A stretch of 64,000 bases of DNA from Isosphaeraceae bacterium. Lineage in GTDB: Bacteria; Planctomycetota; Planctomycetia; Isosphaerales; Isosphaeraceae. Under the pieces are notes generated by a model that saw only the letters and a list, made by a program, of their open reading frames with translations, was not told where the DNA came from and made no database searches. The position numbers were made by a program, and so were the translations under genes. The stretch spans positions 2,615,641-2,679,640 of the forward strand of contig BPJS01000001.1 in assembly GCA_026004735.1 (NCBI GenBank), written 5' to 3'. Positions 25,674 through 33,229 of the stretch are shown piece by piece (the first letter of the stretch is position 1; every line of letters starts with the position of its first letter).

Positions 25674-26552
25674 TCAGCCGCCGAAGGCGCTATAGCGGCG
25701 TAGCCCGATCTGATAGAGCCAACGGGCGAGCAGCCAGAAGCCGATGGCCCAGACCCCTTGCAGCGCCAAGCCCCAGGCCAGCTCGGCACCGCGAATCTTG
25801 CCGAGAAAGACGACGGCTGGGAAATAGGCCATATACTGGAATGGCAGGGCGCGAAGCAGCCCAGCCCAGAACGGGGGGAGGAGGTCGAGCGGAAACATGT
25901 GGCCCGAGACGAAGAAGTTCAAGGTCATGACGATATAGAGGATGGACGTGACTTCGAGAAACCAGAAGCCGACCATGCCAACACAGGCCTCGAAGGCGAA
26001 GCCAACCAGGAAGGCCAGAATCAGCGAGACGCCGTAGGCGAGCCAGGTGATCGGATCGGTTGGCACCAGGCCGACGAAGAAGCCACGGCAGAGAAAGAAC
26101 AGCACGGCGTAGGGGATGAAGGAAGCGGCGATGTAGGCGACCTTATGGGCCACGCGGTAGGCAACCAGATAGTCGATCATGTCGATCGGCTGGAGCAGAT
26201 ACTTCTTGAGCGAGCCGTCGCGGATGTCGCGGGCGATGCCGGCGGCCAGGCCGGGCATGCTGGAGAACATCCGGGAGATGTTGACCAGCAACAGATAGGC
26301 GATCATGTCGTGGAACGAGAAGCCAGACAGCTCGGAGCGTCCCGAGAAGCGTCTGGCTCCGGCGTAGACGGCCTGCCAGAGCAGGATCGTCGTGAGCATG
26401 GGGAGGAAGCGGAGAAAGGTCGAGATCAGAAAGTCGGCGCGGTAGGTCATCCGTTCGACGAGCGAGACCCGGAAGACGCGGACATACTTGCGCAGGCGGA
26501 TCCAAAGCCTGGGTGGGTTGGCTTGGGACCGGGTGATTTCCAGGATGTTCAT
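25674..26552 (-). CDS. ABC-2 type exporter permease (DUF990-like)
   Basis: 292 aa with six membrane helices, e.g. FLPMLTTILLWQAVYAGA, SFHDMIAYLLLVNISRM and SIPYAVLFFLCRGFF-like segments. The cytoplasmic coupling motif DIRDGSLKKYLLQPIDMI is typical of the ABC-2_2/DUF990 permease family, as is the GHMFPLDLLPP segment near the end. It overlaps the ATPase gene by four bases (ATGA) and is translated after it. In other bacteria this system has two different permeases and one ATPase; the second permease is not adjacent here, but a candidate is encoded at 39969-40778. Substrate unknown. Confidence 0.88.
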   Translation of the reverse strand: MNILEITRSQANPPRLWIRLRKYVRVFRVSLVERMTYRADFLISTFLRFLPMLTTILLWQAVYAGARRFSGRSELSGFSFHDMIAYLLLVNISRMFSSMPGLAAGIARDIRDGSLKKYLLQPIDMIDYLVAYRVAHKVAYIAASFIPYAVLFFLCRGFFVGLVPTDPITWLAYGVSLILAFLVGFAFEACVGMVGFWFLEVTSILYIVMTLNFFVSGHMFPLDLLPPFWAGLLRALPFQYMAYFPAVVFLGKIRGAELAWGLALQGVWAIGFWLLARWLYQIGLRRYSAFGG

Positions 26553-27562
26553 GGCACGGACGCCTCCTGGAAGACGCGCGCGATGATGTGTTCCAGGGGC
26601 GGGTCTTCGACGCGGAGGTCGGCGACGGCGTGGCGGTCGAGGATGGCCCCGAGGACCTCGGCGACGCGGGCGGGATCGACTTTGAGATCCACTTCGCCGC
26701 CGCGCGTGGCGGCGACCTCGCCGTAGCGGCCAATGTCGTCGGGAATCTGGCCGTCCGCGAACTCGATGCGGACGAGTTTGACGTGGCCGAATCGATCGGC
26801 CAGTCCCTCTAGCTCGCCGTCGTAGACCAGACGGCCGTGGTTGATGACCAGGACGCGGTCGCAGAGCGCTTCGACGTCACGCATGTAATGGCTTGTCAGC
26901 AGGATCGTGACGCCGCGGCGGAGGTGATATTCGCGCAAGCAGTTTTGGATGGCGACCTGGGCCACGACATCGAGGCCGATGGTCGGCTCGTCAAGCAGCA
27001 GCAGGCGTGGCTGATGGAGCAGCGCGGCGATCAATTCCATTTTCATGCGTTCGCCAAGCGAAAGCTCGCGGACTGCCTGGCGGGTCAGCCGGCCGACGCC
27101 GAGCAGCTCGGTCAGCTCGCCGAGGGTCGTCCGAAACGCGTCGTCGGGTATGCCGTAAATCTCCTTGTGGAGCTGGAAGCTGTCGGCGGCCGGCAGGTCC
27201 CACCAGAGTTGATTCTTTTGACCCATGACCAGCGCAAACTGGCGGCGGAAGGCATCGGCGCGATCCCAAGGGGTGAAGCCGAGGACCTGTGCCGAACCGG
27301 AGGTGGGGTAAATCAGGCCCGAGAGCATCTTGAGCGTCGTGGTCTTGCCGGCGCCATTGGGCCCGAGGAACGCGACGAGCTCGCCGGGTTGAATGGTGAA
27401 GGAAACCCGGTCGACGGCCTGGACATCGCGATACGTGCGCCGGAAGAGACCTTGGACGGCCGCCAGGACGCCTTCTTTAGTCTTCTGAGCCACGCGGTAG
27501 GTTTTGGAGAGCTGGTCGGCGACAATGATCGGTGGTTCGGGGTCGAGTGAAGCGGCGGGCAT
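26549..27562 (-). CDS. ABC transporter ATP-binding protein
   Basis: 337 aa. All ABC motifs are intact: Walker A GPNGAGKTTTLKML, Q-loop in VMGQKNQLWWDLP, signature LSLGERMKMELI, Walker B LLLLDEPTIGLDVVAQ, and the switch His in LLTSHYMRDVEALC. The LWWDLPAADSF and AIQNCLREY features fit the subfamily paired with DUF990 permeases. A C-terminal ~85-residue extension (VKLVRIEFADGQIPDDIG...) is typical of that group and may regulate the pump. Translation is coupled to the permease. It powers export across the cytoplasmic membrane. Confidence 0.93.
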   Translation of the reverse strand: MPAASLDPEPPIIVADQLSKTYRVAQKTKEGVLAAVQGLFRRTYRDVQAVDRVSFTIQPGELVAFLGPNGAGKTTTLKMLSGLIYPTSGSAQVLGFTPWDRADAFRRQFALVMGQKNQLWWDLPAADSFQLHKEIYGIPDDAFRTTLGELTELLGVGRLTRQAVRELSLGERMKMELIAALLHQPRLLLLDEPTIGLDVVAQVAIQNCLREYHLRRGVTILLTSHYMRDVEALCDRVLVINHGRLVYDGELEGLADRFGHVKLVRIEFADGQIPDDIGRYGEVAATRGGEVDLKVDPARVAEVLGAILDRHAVADLRVEDPPLEHIIARVFQEASVP

Positions 27563-27631
27563 GATGGACCAGGAAAGCGGGGCGAGGTGGAGTTGGCGGG
27601 CGGTCGCGGTCTGAGCGGCCCGACTCGCCGG

Positions 27632-27931
27632 TTAGCGGGAAACGTCAGCGGTTTCGAGCGGTGTGACCTCGGTTTCCAGGCCGACGCGGAGGCGGGCGAT
27701 GGTCTGGCGTGCGATATACAGCTCGCGGCGGAGTTCGCGTTGGCGCTGGTAGCCGGCCGCCAGGTTTTGGAGGCGTTTATTCAGGTCGGCCTCCCGGGAT
27801 TGGGCCTGGGCCAGGTTCCAGATCAGGGCGGCGATGAGGATCAGCAGCAAGGTTGTGGTGAGCGGCTGGCCACTGGGGCTGGTAAGGCGGCTCGACCGGA
27901 CCTGGGGCGAGGTGAGCGGCGTCTGGGTCAT
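27632..27931 (-). CDS. Small membrane-anchored coiled-coil protein
   Basis: 99 aa from the ATG at 27931, which has a GGAG about ten bases upstream. A longer in-frame ORF extends to 28207, but its extra residues are Pro/Arg-rich and unconvincing. One transmembrane helix (TTTLLLILIAALIWNLAQA, residues ~25-43) is followed by a charged helical segment (SREADLNKRLQNLAAGYQRQ... to ~90) with coiled-coil-like heptads. No family is recognised. It sits upstream of the ABC exporter genes on the same strand, 69 bases away, and may be part of that operon. Confidence 0.5.
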   Translation of the reverse strand: MTQTPLTSPQVRSSRLTSPSGQPLTTTLLLILIAALIWNLAQAQSREADLNKRLQNLAAGYQRQRELRRELYIARQTIARLRVGLETEVTPLETADVSR

Positions 27932-28211
27932 CGCTGTTGTTCGCTCCGGCAAGGGTGGGCGCTGTATCATCGCATCCCGGTCAACAATTTTCGATCCGGG
28001 CTGAAGCGACCGGAAACAAGCCCCTGTCGGGGCGGACGGTCGGGATCGGGCGAATCCGTCCGCCGTCGGACGGTCGAGCCTCGGAACCCGGGCCGGCCAG
28101 GCGGGATTGACCCGAAATTGGATCGGTGGGCAGGTCCGAGGCAAACAAGCGGGGGAAAATCGGTCGCGGGGTGGAGACGGCCGTTCTGTCCCGATCGGCC
28201 TGCGCACGCCA

Positions 28212-29774
28212 TCAGTAGGAATTGACGATGGCGGTGGGCTGGCTGGCCATGTCGCGGGCCATGCTGTAGGCGTGATAGTGCATGGCGAGGTGGAACAGGT
28301 AGAAGAGGACCATTCCAGGGCGGCGGTGGACCCGAAGCACGCGGAGAAACCGGCGGCGATACTCGCGGCGGAGATGGGCCTCGGGGATGGACGTCATCAG
28401 CCGGACGAACAGACCGGCGGCCTGAACGGCCCAGGTTGACTCGTCGGCCAGCCGACGCCAAAGCGAGCGCTGGAGGTGAGGTTTGCGGGCAACGCCAATT
28501 TCGAAATCCGGGCGGAGGAACAGGGCTTCGGTGCGCTCGAAGTAGGCGGCCGGTTCATACAGGGCGTTGATGACGCGAAGGAAACCGTCGCGAAGCTCTT
28601 CGCGAGTCATCTGGGCGGGGATGACGTTGGTGCCGCACTCGGGCGGATCGGCCAGGTCGAGCCGGCCCTCGCTGAGCAGGCGGTCGTAGAGCGGCGTCTT
28701 GGGGATGGCCGAGAGCATCCCGCTCATCGAAAACGGGATCCGCGCCTTCTGGACGAACTCGATTTGGCGGTCGAAGATCGTGGCGTCGTCGCTATCGAAG
28801 CCCATAATCATCCCGCACCAGACCTCGATGCCGTGGTCCTGAATGCGGTGAACCTTTTCGAGCAGCGTGCCGCCCTGACGCACGTTCTGATATTTCTTGG
28901 TCTCGCGAAGTGAGTCCTCGTTGGGGCTTTCGATGCCGATGAAGCAGGCGATGAAGTTGGCCTCGACCATCAACTCCATCAGCTCGGGGTCGTCGGCCAG
29001 GTCGATCGAGGCCTCGGTGAAGAAGCTCATCGGGTAGCTGTGCCGCTGCTGCCAGGCGACAACATCGCGGAGAACCTGCTTGATCGCGCGTTTGTTGCCG
29101 ATCAGGTTGTCGTCAACAATAAAAACGACCTTCATGCCGGCCCGACGCATCGCGTCCAGCTCAGCCAGAACCTGTTGGCTGGTCTTGATCCGGGGCCGAC
29201 GGCCAAAGGTGACGATGATGTCGCAAAACTCGCACTGAAACGGGCAGCCGCGCGAAAACTGCAGGCTGCCGAAAGCGTAATGCTTCATCTTGAGCAGGTC
29301 GAACCGCGGCGTGGGCACGGTCGACATGTCGGTCTTTTCGCGCTGCTCGTAGCGATACTGGTGCAGTCCCTGAGCATGCTCACGAAGGAACTGGGGCCAA
29401 GTCTGTTCGGCCTCGCCGATGAAGATGACGTCGGCCAGACCCTCAAAATAATCCTCCTGGACCGTGACGTACGGGCCGCCCACAACTGTAAAACATCCGC
29501 GGGCTTTGAGTTCGGTCAAAATTTCCTTCATTCGGAAGCGCTGAACGCTCATGCCGGTCACGCCAACGATGTCGGCCCGGGCGCAGCGCTGCCAGTCGAT
29601 CGCCTCGACGTTTTCGTCGATCAGGGTGACCGTATGGCCCTCGGGCGTCAGTGCGGCCAGCAACGGCAGGCAGGCGACGGGCAGGTTGGCACGCTTGCCG
29701 ACCAGAGGCAAGGCATGCTCCATGCCCCAGAACGAAACCTCGAACCGGGGGTTGATCAGCACAATATCAGCCAT
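28212..29774 (-). CDS. B12-binding radical SAM protein with DUF4070-like C-terminus (HpnP-like)
   Basis: 520 aa from the ATG at 29774; upstream in-frame residues (to 29873) look non-coding. The N-terminal ~150 residues form a cobalamin-binding domain (ADIVLINPRFEVSFWG, VGVTGMSVQRF, VVGGPYVTVQ). The radical SAM core begins at FSRGCPFQCEFCDI, the CxxxCxxC motif holding the [4Fe-4S] cluster. It continues through VVFIVDDNLIGNK and GMIMGFDSDD. The C-terminal region (YEPAAYFERTEALFL) resembles DUF4070, found in hopanoid C-2 methylase HpnP and relatives. A methyltransferase or related role is likely. Hopanoid methylation is only one possibility, as no hopanoid genes are nearby. Confidence 0.85.
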   Translation of the reverse strand: MADIVLINPRFEVSFWGMEHALPLVGKRANLPVACLPLLAALTPEGHTVTLIDENVEAIDWQRCARADIVGVTGMSVQRFRMKEILTELKARGCFTVVGGPYVTVQEDYFEGLADVIFIGEAEQTWPQFLREHAQGLHQYRYEQREKTDMSTVPTPRFDLLKMKHYAFGSLQFSRGCPFQCEFCDIIVTFGRRPRIKTSQQVLAELDAMRRAGMKVVFIVDDNLIGNKRAIKQVLRDVVAWQQRHSYPMSFFTEASIDLADDPELMELMVEANFIACFIGIESPNEDSLRETKKYQNVRQGGTLLEKVHRIQDHGIEVWCGMIMGFDSDDATIFDRQIEFVQKARIPFSMSGMLSAIPKTPLYDRLLSEGRLDLADPPECGTNVIPAQMTREELRDGFLRVINALYEPAAYFERTEALFLRPDFEIGVARKPHLQRSLWRRLADESTWAVQAAGLFVRLMTSIPEAHLRREYRRRFLRVLRVHRRPGMVLFYLFHLAMHYHAYSMARDMASQPTAIVNSY

Positions 29775-30348
29775 CGGTTCGTCTTTCGTGCAGAAGCCCG
29801 AGGGGGTCGCATCGACCGGACTGACGCAGCAAGACCGGCCGCGGATCTGGGGTGAGACCACGGAATTTCCCAAATTCCGGGGCTTGCCCGGTCATGTTAG
29901 TCTCGCCCGATTTTCCGGATAATATGCTACTCCTACCTTTTTCGTTTTTTTCCTCGTTGCCCTTGAGGCGAAGGCTTATGGAGGCTGCTGAAGGGGGTGG
30001 GGGCCAATGGTACGGTAAAGGTTACGGCTGGCGAGGAGAATCCGCCCGGGGGTTGAAGAAACAAAGACGCGTGGGGCGGCCGGGGGCGATTTCAAGGCGG
30101 TCAGGGGGTGCGGAGGTTGTTGGGTCTGGGGGTGGTGCGGTGGAATGGGCTGATTGAGATTGATCTTGCCCGAAATGCCGGCGCAGGGAGCCCAGGCCGG
30201 CGGTGGAGCGGCGGAGTCTGGTGGAGAGGGTTGGACGCTGGCTGGGCTTGTTGGGATGGGCTCCGGCTGGGCGACGTTGAGGGGCCTGCCTAGCGGGGCT
30301 ATTGGGATCGGTGGGCGGGGCCGGCGTGGGGCCTGAAGGGGGGAGCGC
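29775..30348. other. Long intergenic region between divergent radical SAM and YheT-like genes
   Basis: 574 bases with no supported gene. The left part holds the palindrome at 29861-29879 and an AT-rich stretch (29915-29960) with pyrimidine runs. The right part (29990-30345) is very G-rich on the plus strand. Short ORFs in it have random Gly/Arg-rich composition. Confidence 0.5.
29861..29879. promoter_or_regulatory. 19-base palindrome, candidate operator
   Basis: CGGAATTT (29861-29868), three C bases, then AAATTCCG (29872-29879): a perfect dyad with 8-base arms, 87 bases upstream of the radical SAM start. The AT-rich core is unusual for this genome. Which regulator binds it is unknown. Confidence 0.4.
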
Positions 30349-31482
30349 TTGCGAGAAAGTCGGTTGTTCGGAGGATCGTGGCCGCCCGAGGCTTGGGAGT
30401 ATACCGAGCCTCCGCGGTTTGAGCCGCATCCCTGGCTACGGTCCGGGGCGTTGCAAACGCTGGCGGCGCGGTACTTACCGGGGCGGCGAGTGCGACTTCC
30501 GGCCTGTTATGTCGAGCTTAGGCTTGAGGATGGGGATCGGCTGGCAGTGCTCGATTCTCGGCCGGCGGGTTGGCGAGCCGGGCAGCCGGTGGTTTTGCTG
30601 GTGCATGGGCTGGGGGGCTGCGCACGGGCGCCTTATGTGACGCGGATCGCAGCGCGGCTGGTGCGAGCTGGGATTCGGGTCGTGCGGATGAACCTGCGGG
30701 GAGCGGGTGCCGGCTTTGGGCTGGCGCGAGGGATTTACCACGCCGGACGAACCGGGGATCTTCGCGTCGTGGCCGAGTGGATTGCGAAGGGTGCGAAGGG
30801 TTCGCCGGTGGGTCTGGTCGGGTTGTCGCTGGGGGGGAACCTGGTGCTGAAGCTGGCGGCGGAGGCGTCGGACGTGGCGTTACCGGGGTTGGATTGCGTG
30901 GTGGCGGCCAATCCGCCGCTGGATCTTTCGGCCTGTTGCCGGCACTTGAGGGAACCGGCTAACCGGCTCTATGACGCGAACTTCGTCCGGGTGTTGCGGA
31001 CCCAGGTCGAACGGCTGCATGAGTGGTTTCCGGGGCTTGGGCCTGTCGACTGGGCCGAGATCGACAGTCTTTATGCGTTTGACGATCGATACACGGCGCC
31101 GCGAAATGGGTATGAGGGGGCGGAGGCCTATTACGCGGCCTCAAGCGCGGGGCCGCTCTTAGGGCGGATTCGGGTCGAGGGATTGGTGGTGCATGCGGCC
31201 GACGATCCGTTTATTCCGTTGCCCACGGTCGAATCGGCGCCGTTTCCGGCGAATCTGCGGTTGGAGGTCGTATCGGCGGGCGGGCATTTGGGGTATATCA
31301 GTCGGGATCATTGGGCTGGTGATCGCCGCTGGCTCGACGCCCGGCTGGTTCATTGGCTGATGCGGCGATGGGCGGGGGCAACGAACCGGACGGGTGGCTT
31401 GCCTGACCGAACGTATTCCGTGGTATCTTCAAGGTTGGAAGGAGACGCGACAGCCCATGACCAGCCCCTCCGCCATGAATAA
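30349..31482 (+). CDS. YheT-like alpha/beta-fold hydrolase
   Basis: 377 aa from a TTG start with a very strong ribosome site (GAAGGGGGGAG). Family motifs of the UPF0017/YheT hydrolases are clear: FEPHPWLRSGALQTLAARYL at the N-terminus, LLVHGLGGCARAPYV (oxyanion region), RMNLRGAGAG, the nucleophile elbow GLSLGGNLVLKLA with the catalytic Ser, an Asp in HAADDPFIPL and a His in GGHLGYI. These are putative lipases or esterases; the true substrate is unknown. The last ~25 residues are atypical and overlap the start of the next gene. Confidence 0.88.
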   Translation: MRESRLFGGSWPPEAWEYTEPPRFEPHPWLRSGALQTLAARYLPGRRVRLPACYVELRLEDGDRLAVLDSRPAGWRAGQPVVLLVHGLGGCARAPYVTRIAARLVRAGIRVVRMNLRGAGAGFGLARGIYHAGRTGDLRVVAEWIAKGAKGSPVGLVGLSLGGNLVLKLAAEASDVALPGLDCVVAANPPLDLSACCRHLREPANRLYDANFVRVLRTQVERLHEWFPGLGPVDWAEIDSLYAFDDRYTAPRNGYEGAEAYYAASSAGPLLGRIRVEGLVVHAADDPFIPLPTVESAPFPANLRLEVVSAGGHLGYISRDHWAGDRRWLDARLVHWLMRRWAGATNRTGGLPDRTYSVVSSRLEGDATAHDQPLRHE

Positions 31483-31843
31483 ATACCGCGATGCGCTTGA
31501 TGTCCTGCGGCGCGGCCGCGATCTGCTCGTTGACGAGCTGGCCGACGCTGTGAACGATCGGGCCGAGGACCTGCTCGAAAGCCCGTTTCTGTTGGGCGAG
31601 TTGCTGGAAAACCACGGGATGAAGCTCCAGTTTCTCACGTTGATGATGAGCCAATTGGAGCAACTGGCCGACGAGCAGCCGGTGGAGTCGCGGTGCGGCG
31701 AGGAGGCCGCCTTTGGGGCGTCGGACGCCGAGAGTTTGGGCACGGGCGGATCGCGGCGGCGGCGACGGGGTCGTCGCCGTGGCGGCCGGAAGCGGAACCG
31801 GACGGCCGGCGCCAATCACGCCTCGGACGACGTGGATCGCTGA
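31457..31843 (+). CDS. Small basic protein with arginine-rich C-terminal tail
   Basis: 128 aa from the ATG at 31457, with AAGGAG upstream; an ATG at 31475 is the alternative. Both overlap the 3' end of the YheT-like gene, suggesting coupled translation. Residues ~8-75 are helical and amphipathic (YRDALDVLRRGRDLLVDELADAV, LLENHGMKLQFLTLMMSQ). The tail from ~100 is GGSRRRRRGRRRGGRKRNR, resembling an RGG-type nucleic-acid-binding segment. No known domain is recognised. RNA or DNA binding is inference from charge only. Confidence 0.55.
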   Translation: MTSPSAMNKYRDALDVLRRGRDLLVDELADAVNDRAEDLLESPFLLGELLENHGMKLQFLTLMMSQLEQLADEQPVESRCGEEAAFGASDAESLGTGGSRRRRRGRRRGGRKRNRTAGANHASDDVDR

Positions 31844-31868
31844 GCCGCCGCAGCCCCCCCGCCGAGAG

Positions 31869-32759
31869 CTAATCGAAGAACGGGAAGAGGCGGCGCAGCT
31901 CGTCGCGGGTAGGTTGGTGGCCGTATTCACAAATCTCGAAGGCCTCGGCGGCCTGGACCGCCTGGGCTTTCTCCGGCCCGAGCCATTCCACGAGCGTCGC
32001 GCGGAACTTGCGGGCGGTGGGACCATCGCGCTCGAGGGTCTTTTGACGCGCGAAGGCGTTCCAGCCGGCCTCGTCCTTGGGGACCTGATCCTCGTAACCG
32101 AAGAGCCAGGGGTTCCACTCCTGAAACTGGCTCTTGAGCGCGGCGTAGGTCGCGGCTTTGAGGTCGATCACATCGTCGATCGGAACCACGATATCGGGTT
32201 GAAATGGGTTGGGCTTCTGGAACGAGTCCTGACTGTAGAGGAACACGGGATTTTTGCGGAGGGCGGGCACGTCCGGGCAGAAGTTGGGGACGATGACCAT
32301 GAAGGCGGCGTCTTGGACGAGGATGCCGGTGTAGCGGTGGTCGGGGTGGTAGTCGTTGGGCCGGTGGGAGATGACGACGTCGGCGTTCCACTGGCGGATG
32401 AGCCGGGTGATGGTACGGCGGTTTTCGAGGGTTGGCAGTAGTTCGCCGTCGTGGATATCGAGCACTTCGGTCGTGATGCCGAGGATTTTGGCGCACTCTT
32501 GCACTTCTGCGGCGCGGCGGCGTGCGAGCGGGCCGCCGGAGATCTGATGGTGGCCGATATCGCCATTGGTGACCGAGACGAACTTGACGCGGTGGCCGAG
32601 CCTGGCCCACTTGGCGGCGGTCCCGCCCGCGTCCAGCTCGCAATCGTCGGGATGGGCGCCGAAGACGATGATATTCAGGGGGCGCGCGGCTTCGTCCTGA
32701 CCGCGGCCGGGGTTGCCCAGCAAGAGCACGGCGAGCAGCGCAGCGATCCAGTGGCGCAT
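31869..32759 (-). CDS. Secreted PIG-L/LmbE family deacetylase
   Basis: 296 aa. A signal peptide (WIAALLAVLLLGNPGRG) precedes a PIG-L domain. The zinc site is AHPDDCELDAGGTAAKWA, with His and Asp-Asp, plus the later conserved HRPNDYHPDHRYTG segment that supplies the third ligand and the catalytic groups. Family members remove N-acetyl groups from sugars such as GlcNAc-inositol and mycothiol precursors. Exported versions are common in planctomycetes and may act on environmental or envelope glycans. It is preceded by a GAGG ribosome site and convergent with the small basic protein gene. Its true substrate is unknown. Confidence 0.9.
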   Translation of the reverse strand: MRHWIAALLAVLLLGNPGRGQDEAARPLNIIVFGAHPDDCELDAGGTAAKWARLGHRVKFVSVTNGDIGHHQISGGPLARRRAAEVQECAKILGITTEVLDIHDGELLPTLENRRTITRLIRQWNADVVISHRPNDYHPDHRYTGILVQDAAFMVIVPNFCPDVPALRKNPVFLYSQDSFQKPNPFQPDIVVPIDDVIDLKAATYAALKSQFQEWNPWLFGYEDQVPKDEAGWNAFARQKTLERDGPTARKFRATLVEWLGPEKAQAVQAAEAFEICEYGHQPTRDELRRLFPFFD

Positions 32760-33229
32760 GGGTGAACCTCAAAAACGGGGATCGACAGCCAGACAGAATT
32801 CCCTAGCGGTCGTTCTAATGGGTCAGTCCCCCGAACGAAAGACAACGGCGTCCGAAACCGCCAAGAGCCTCGGAGGCTCCGCCGCGCTGTGCTTGCCGGA
32901 GCCAGCCCAGGCGGGATCAGCCGGATCCTGTTTCGGTCGCCCGCGCTGGCTGGAGAGCCGATCCGGCCGCCGTGCCGCGGGATTCGCCATTCGAGGCTCC
33001 CGAACCGTGCCGGCTGGCAGCGAACCGTGACAGGGCGATCGCCTGAAGAGCAGGAAAGGCGGTTTGGCGTCGGGAGGCTCAGCCGCCTCGAAAGCCGCCA
33101 TCTGATGGGTGGGTCGGGCCGAGGAGCCAGTGGCTGCAGCCGGGGGCTGGATTGCCCGTGGTGGCGTCGCGAAGCAGAGCGAGAGCCGATGAACCCCGCG
33201 TCGCGACGATTGAGCGAAGGGGCTAGCGG
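32760..33229. other. Intergenic region without recognised features
   Basis: 470 bases between two minus-strand genes. It should carry the PIG-L gene promoter. Reading frames here have no family resemblance and no RNA structure stands out. Confidence 0.5.

Noticed and set aside
29990..30345. G-rich stretch with short open frames on both strands
   Set aside because: Frames are random Gly/Arg or Pro/Ser-rich; possible G-quadruplexes were considered, but no regular four-run motif was convincing.
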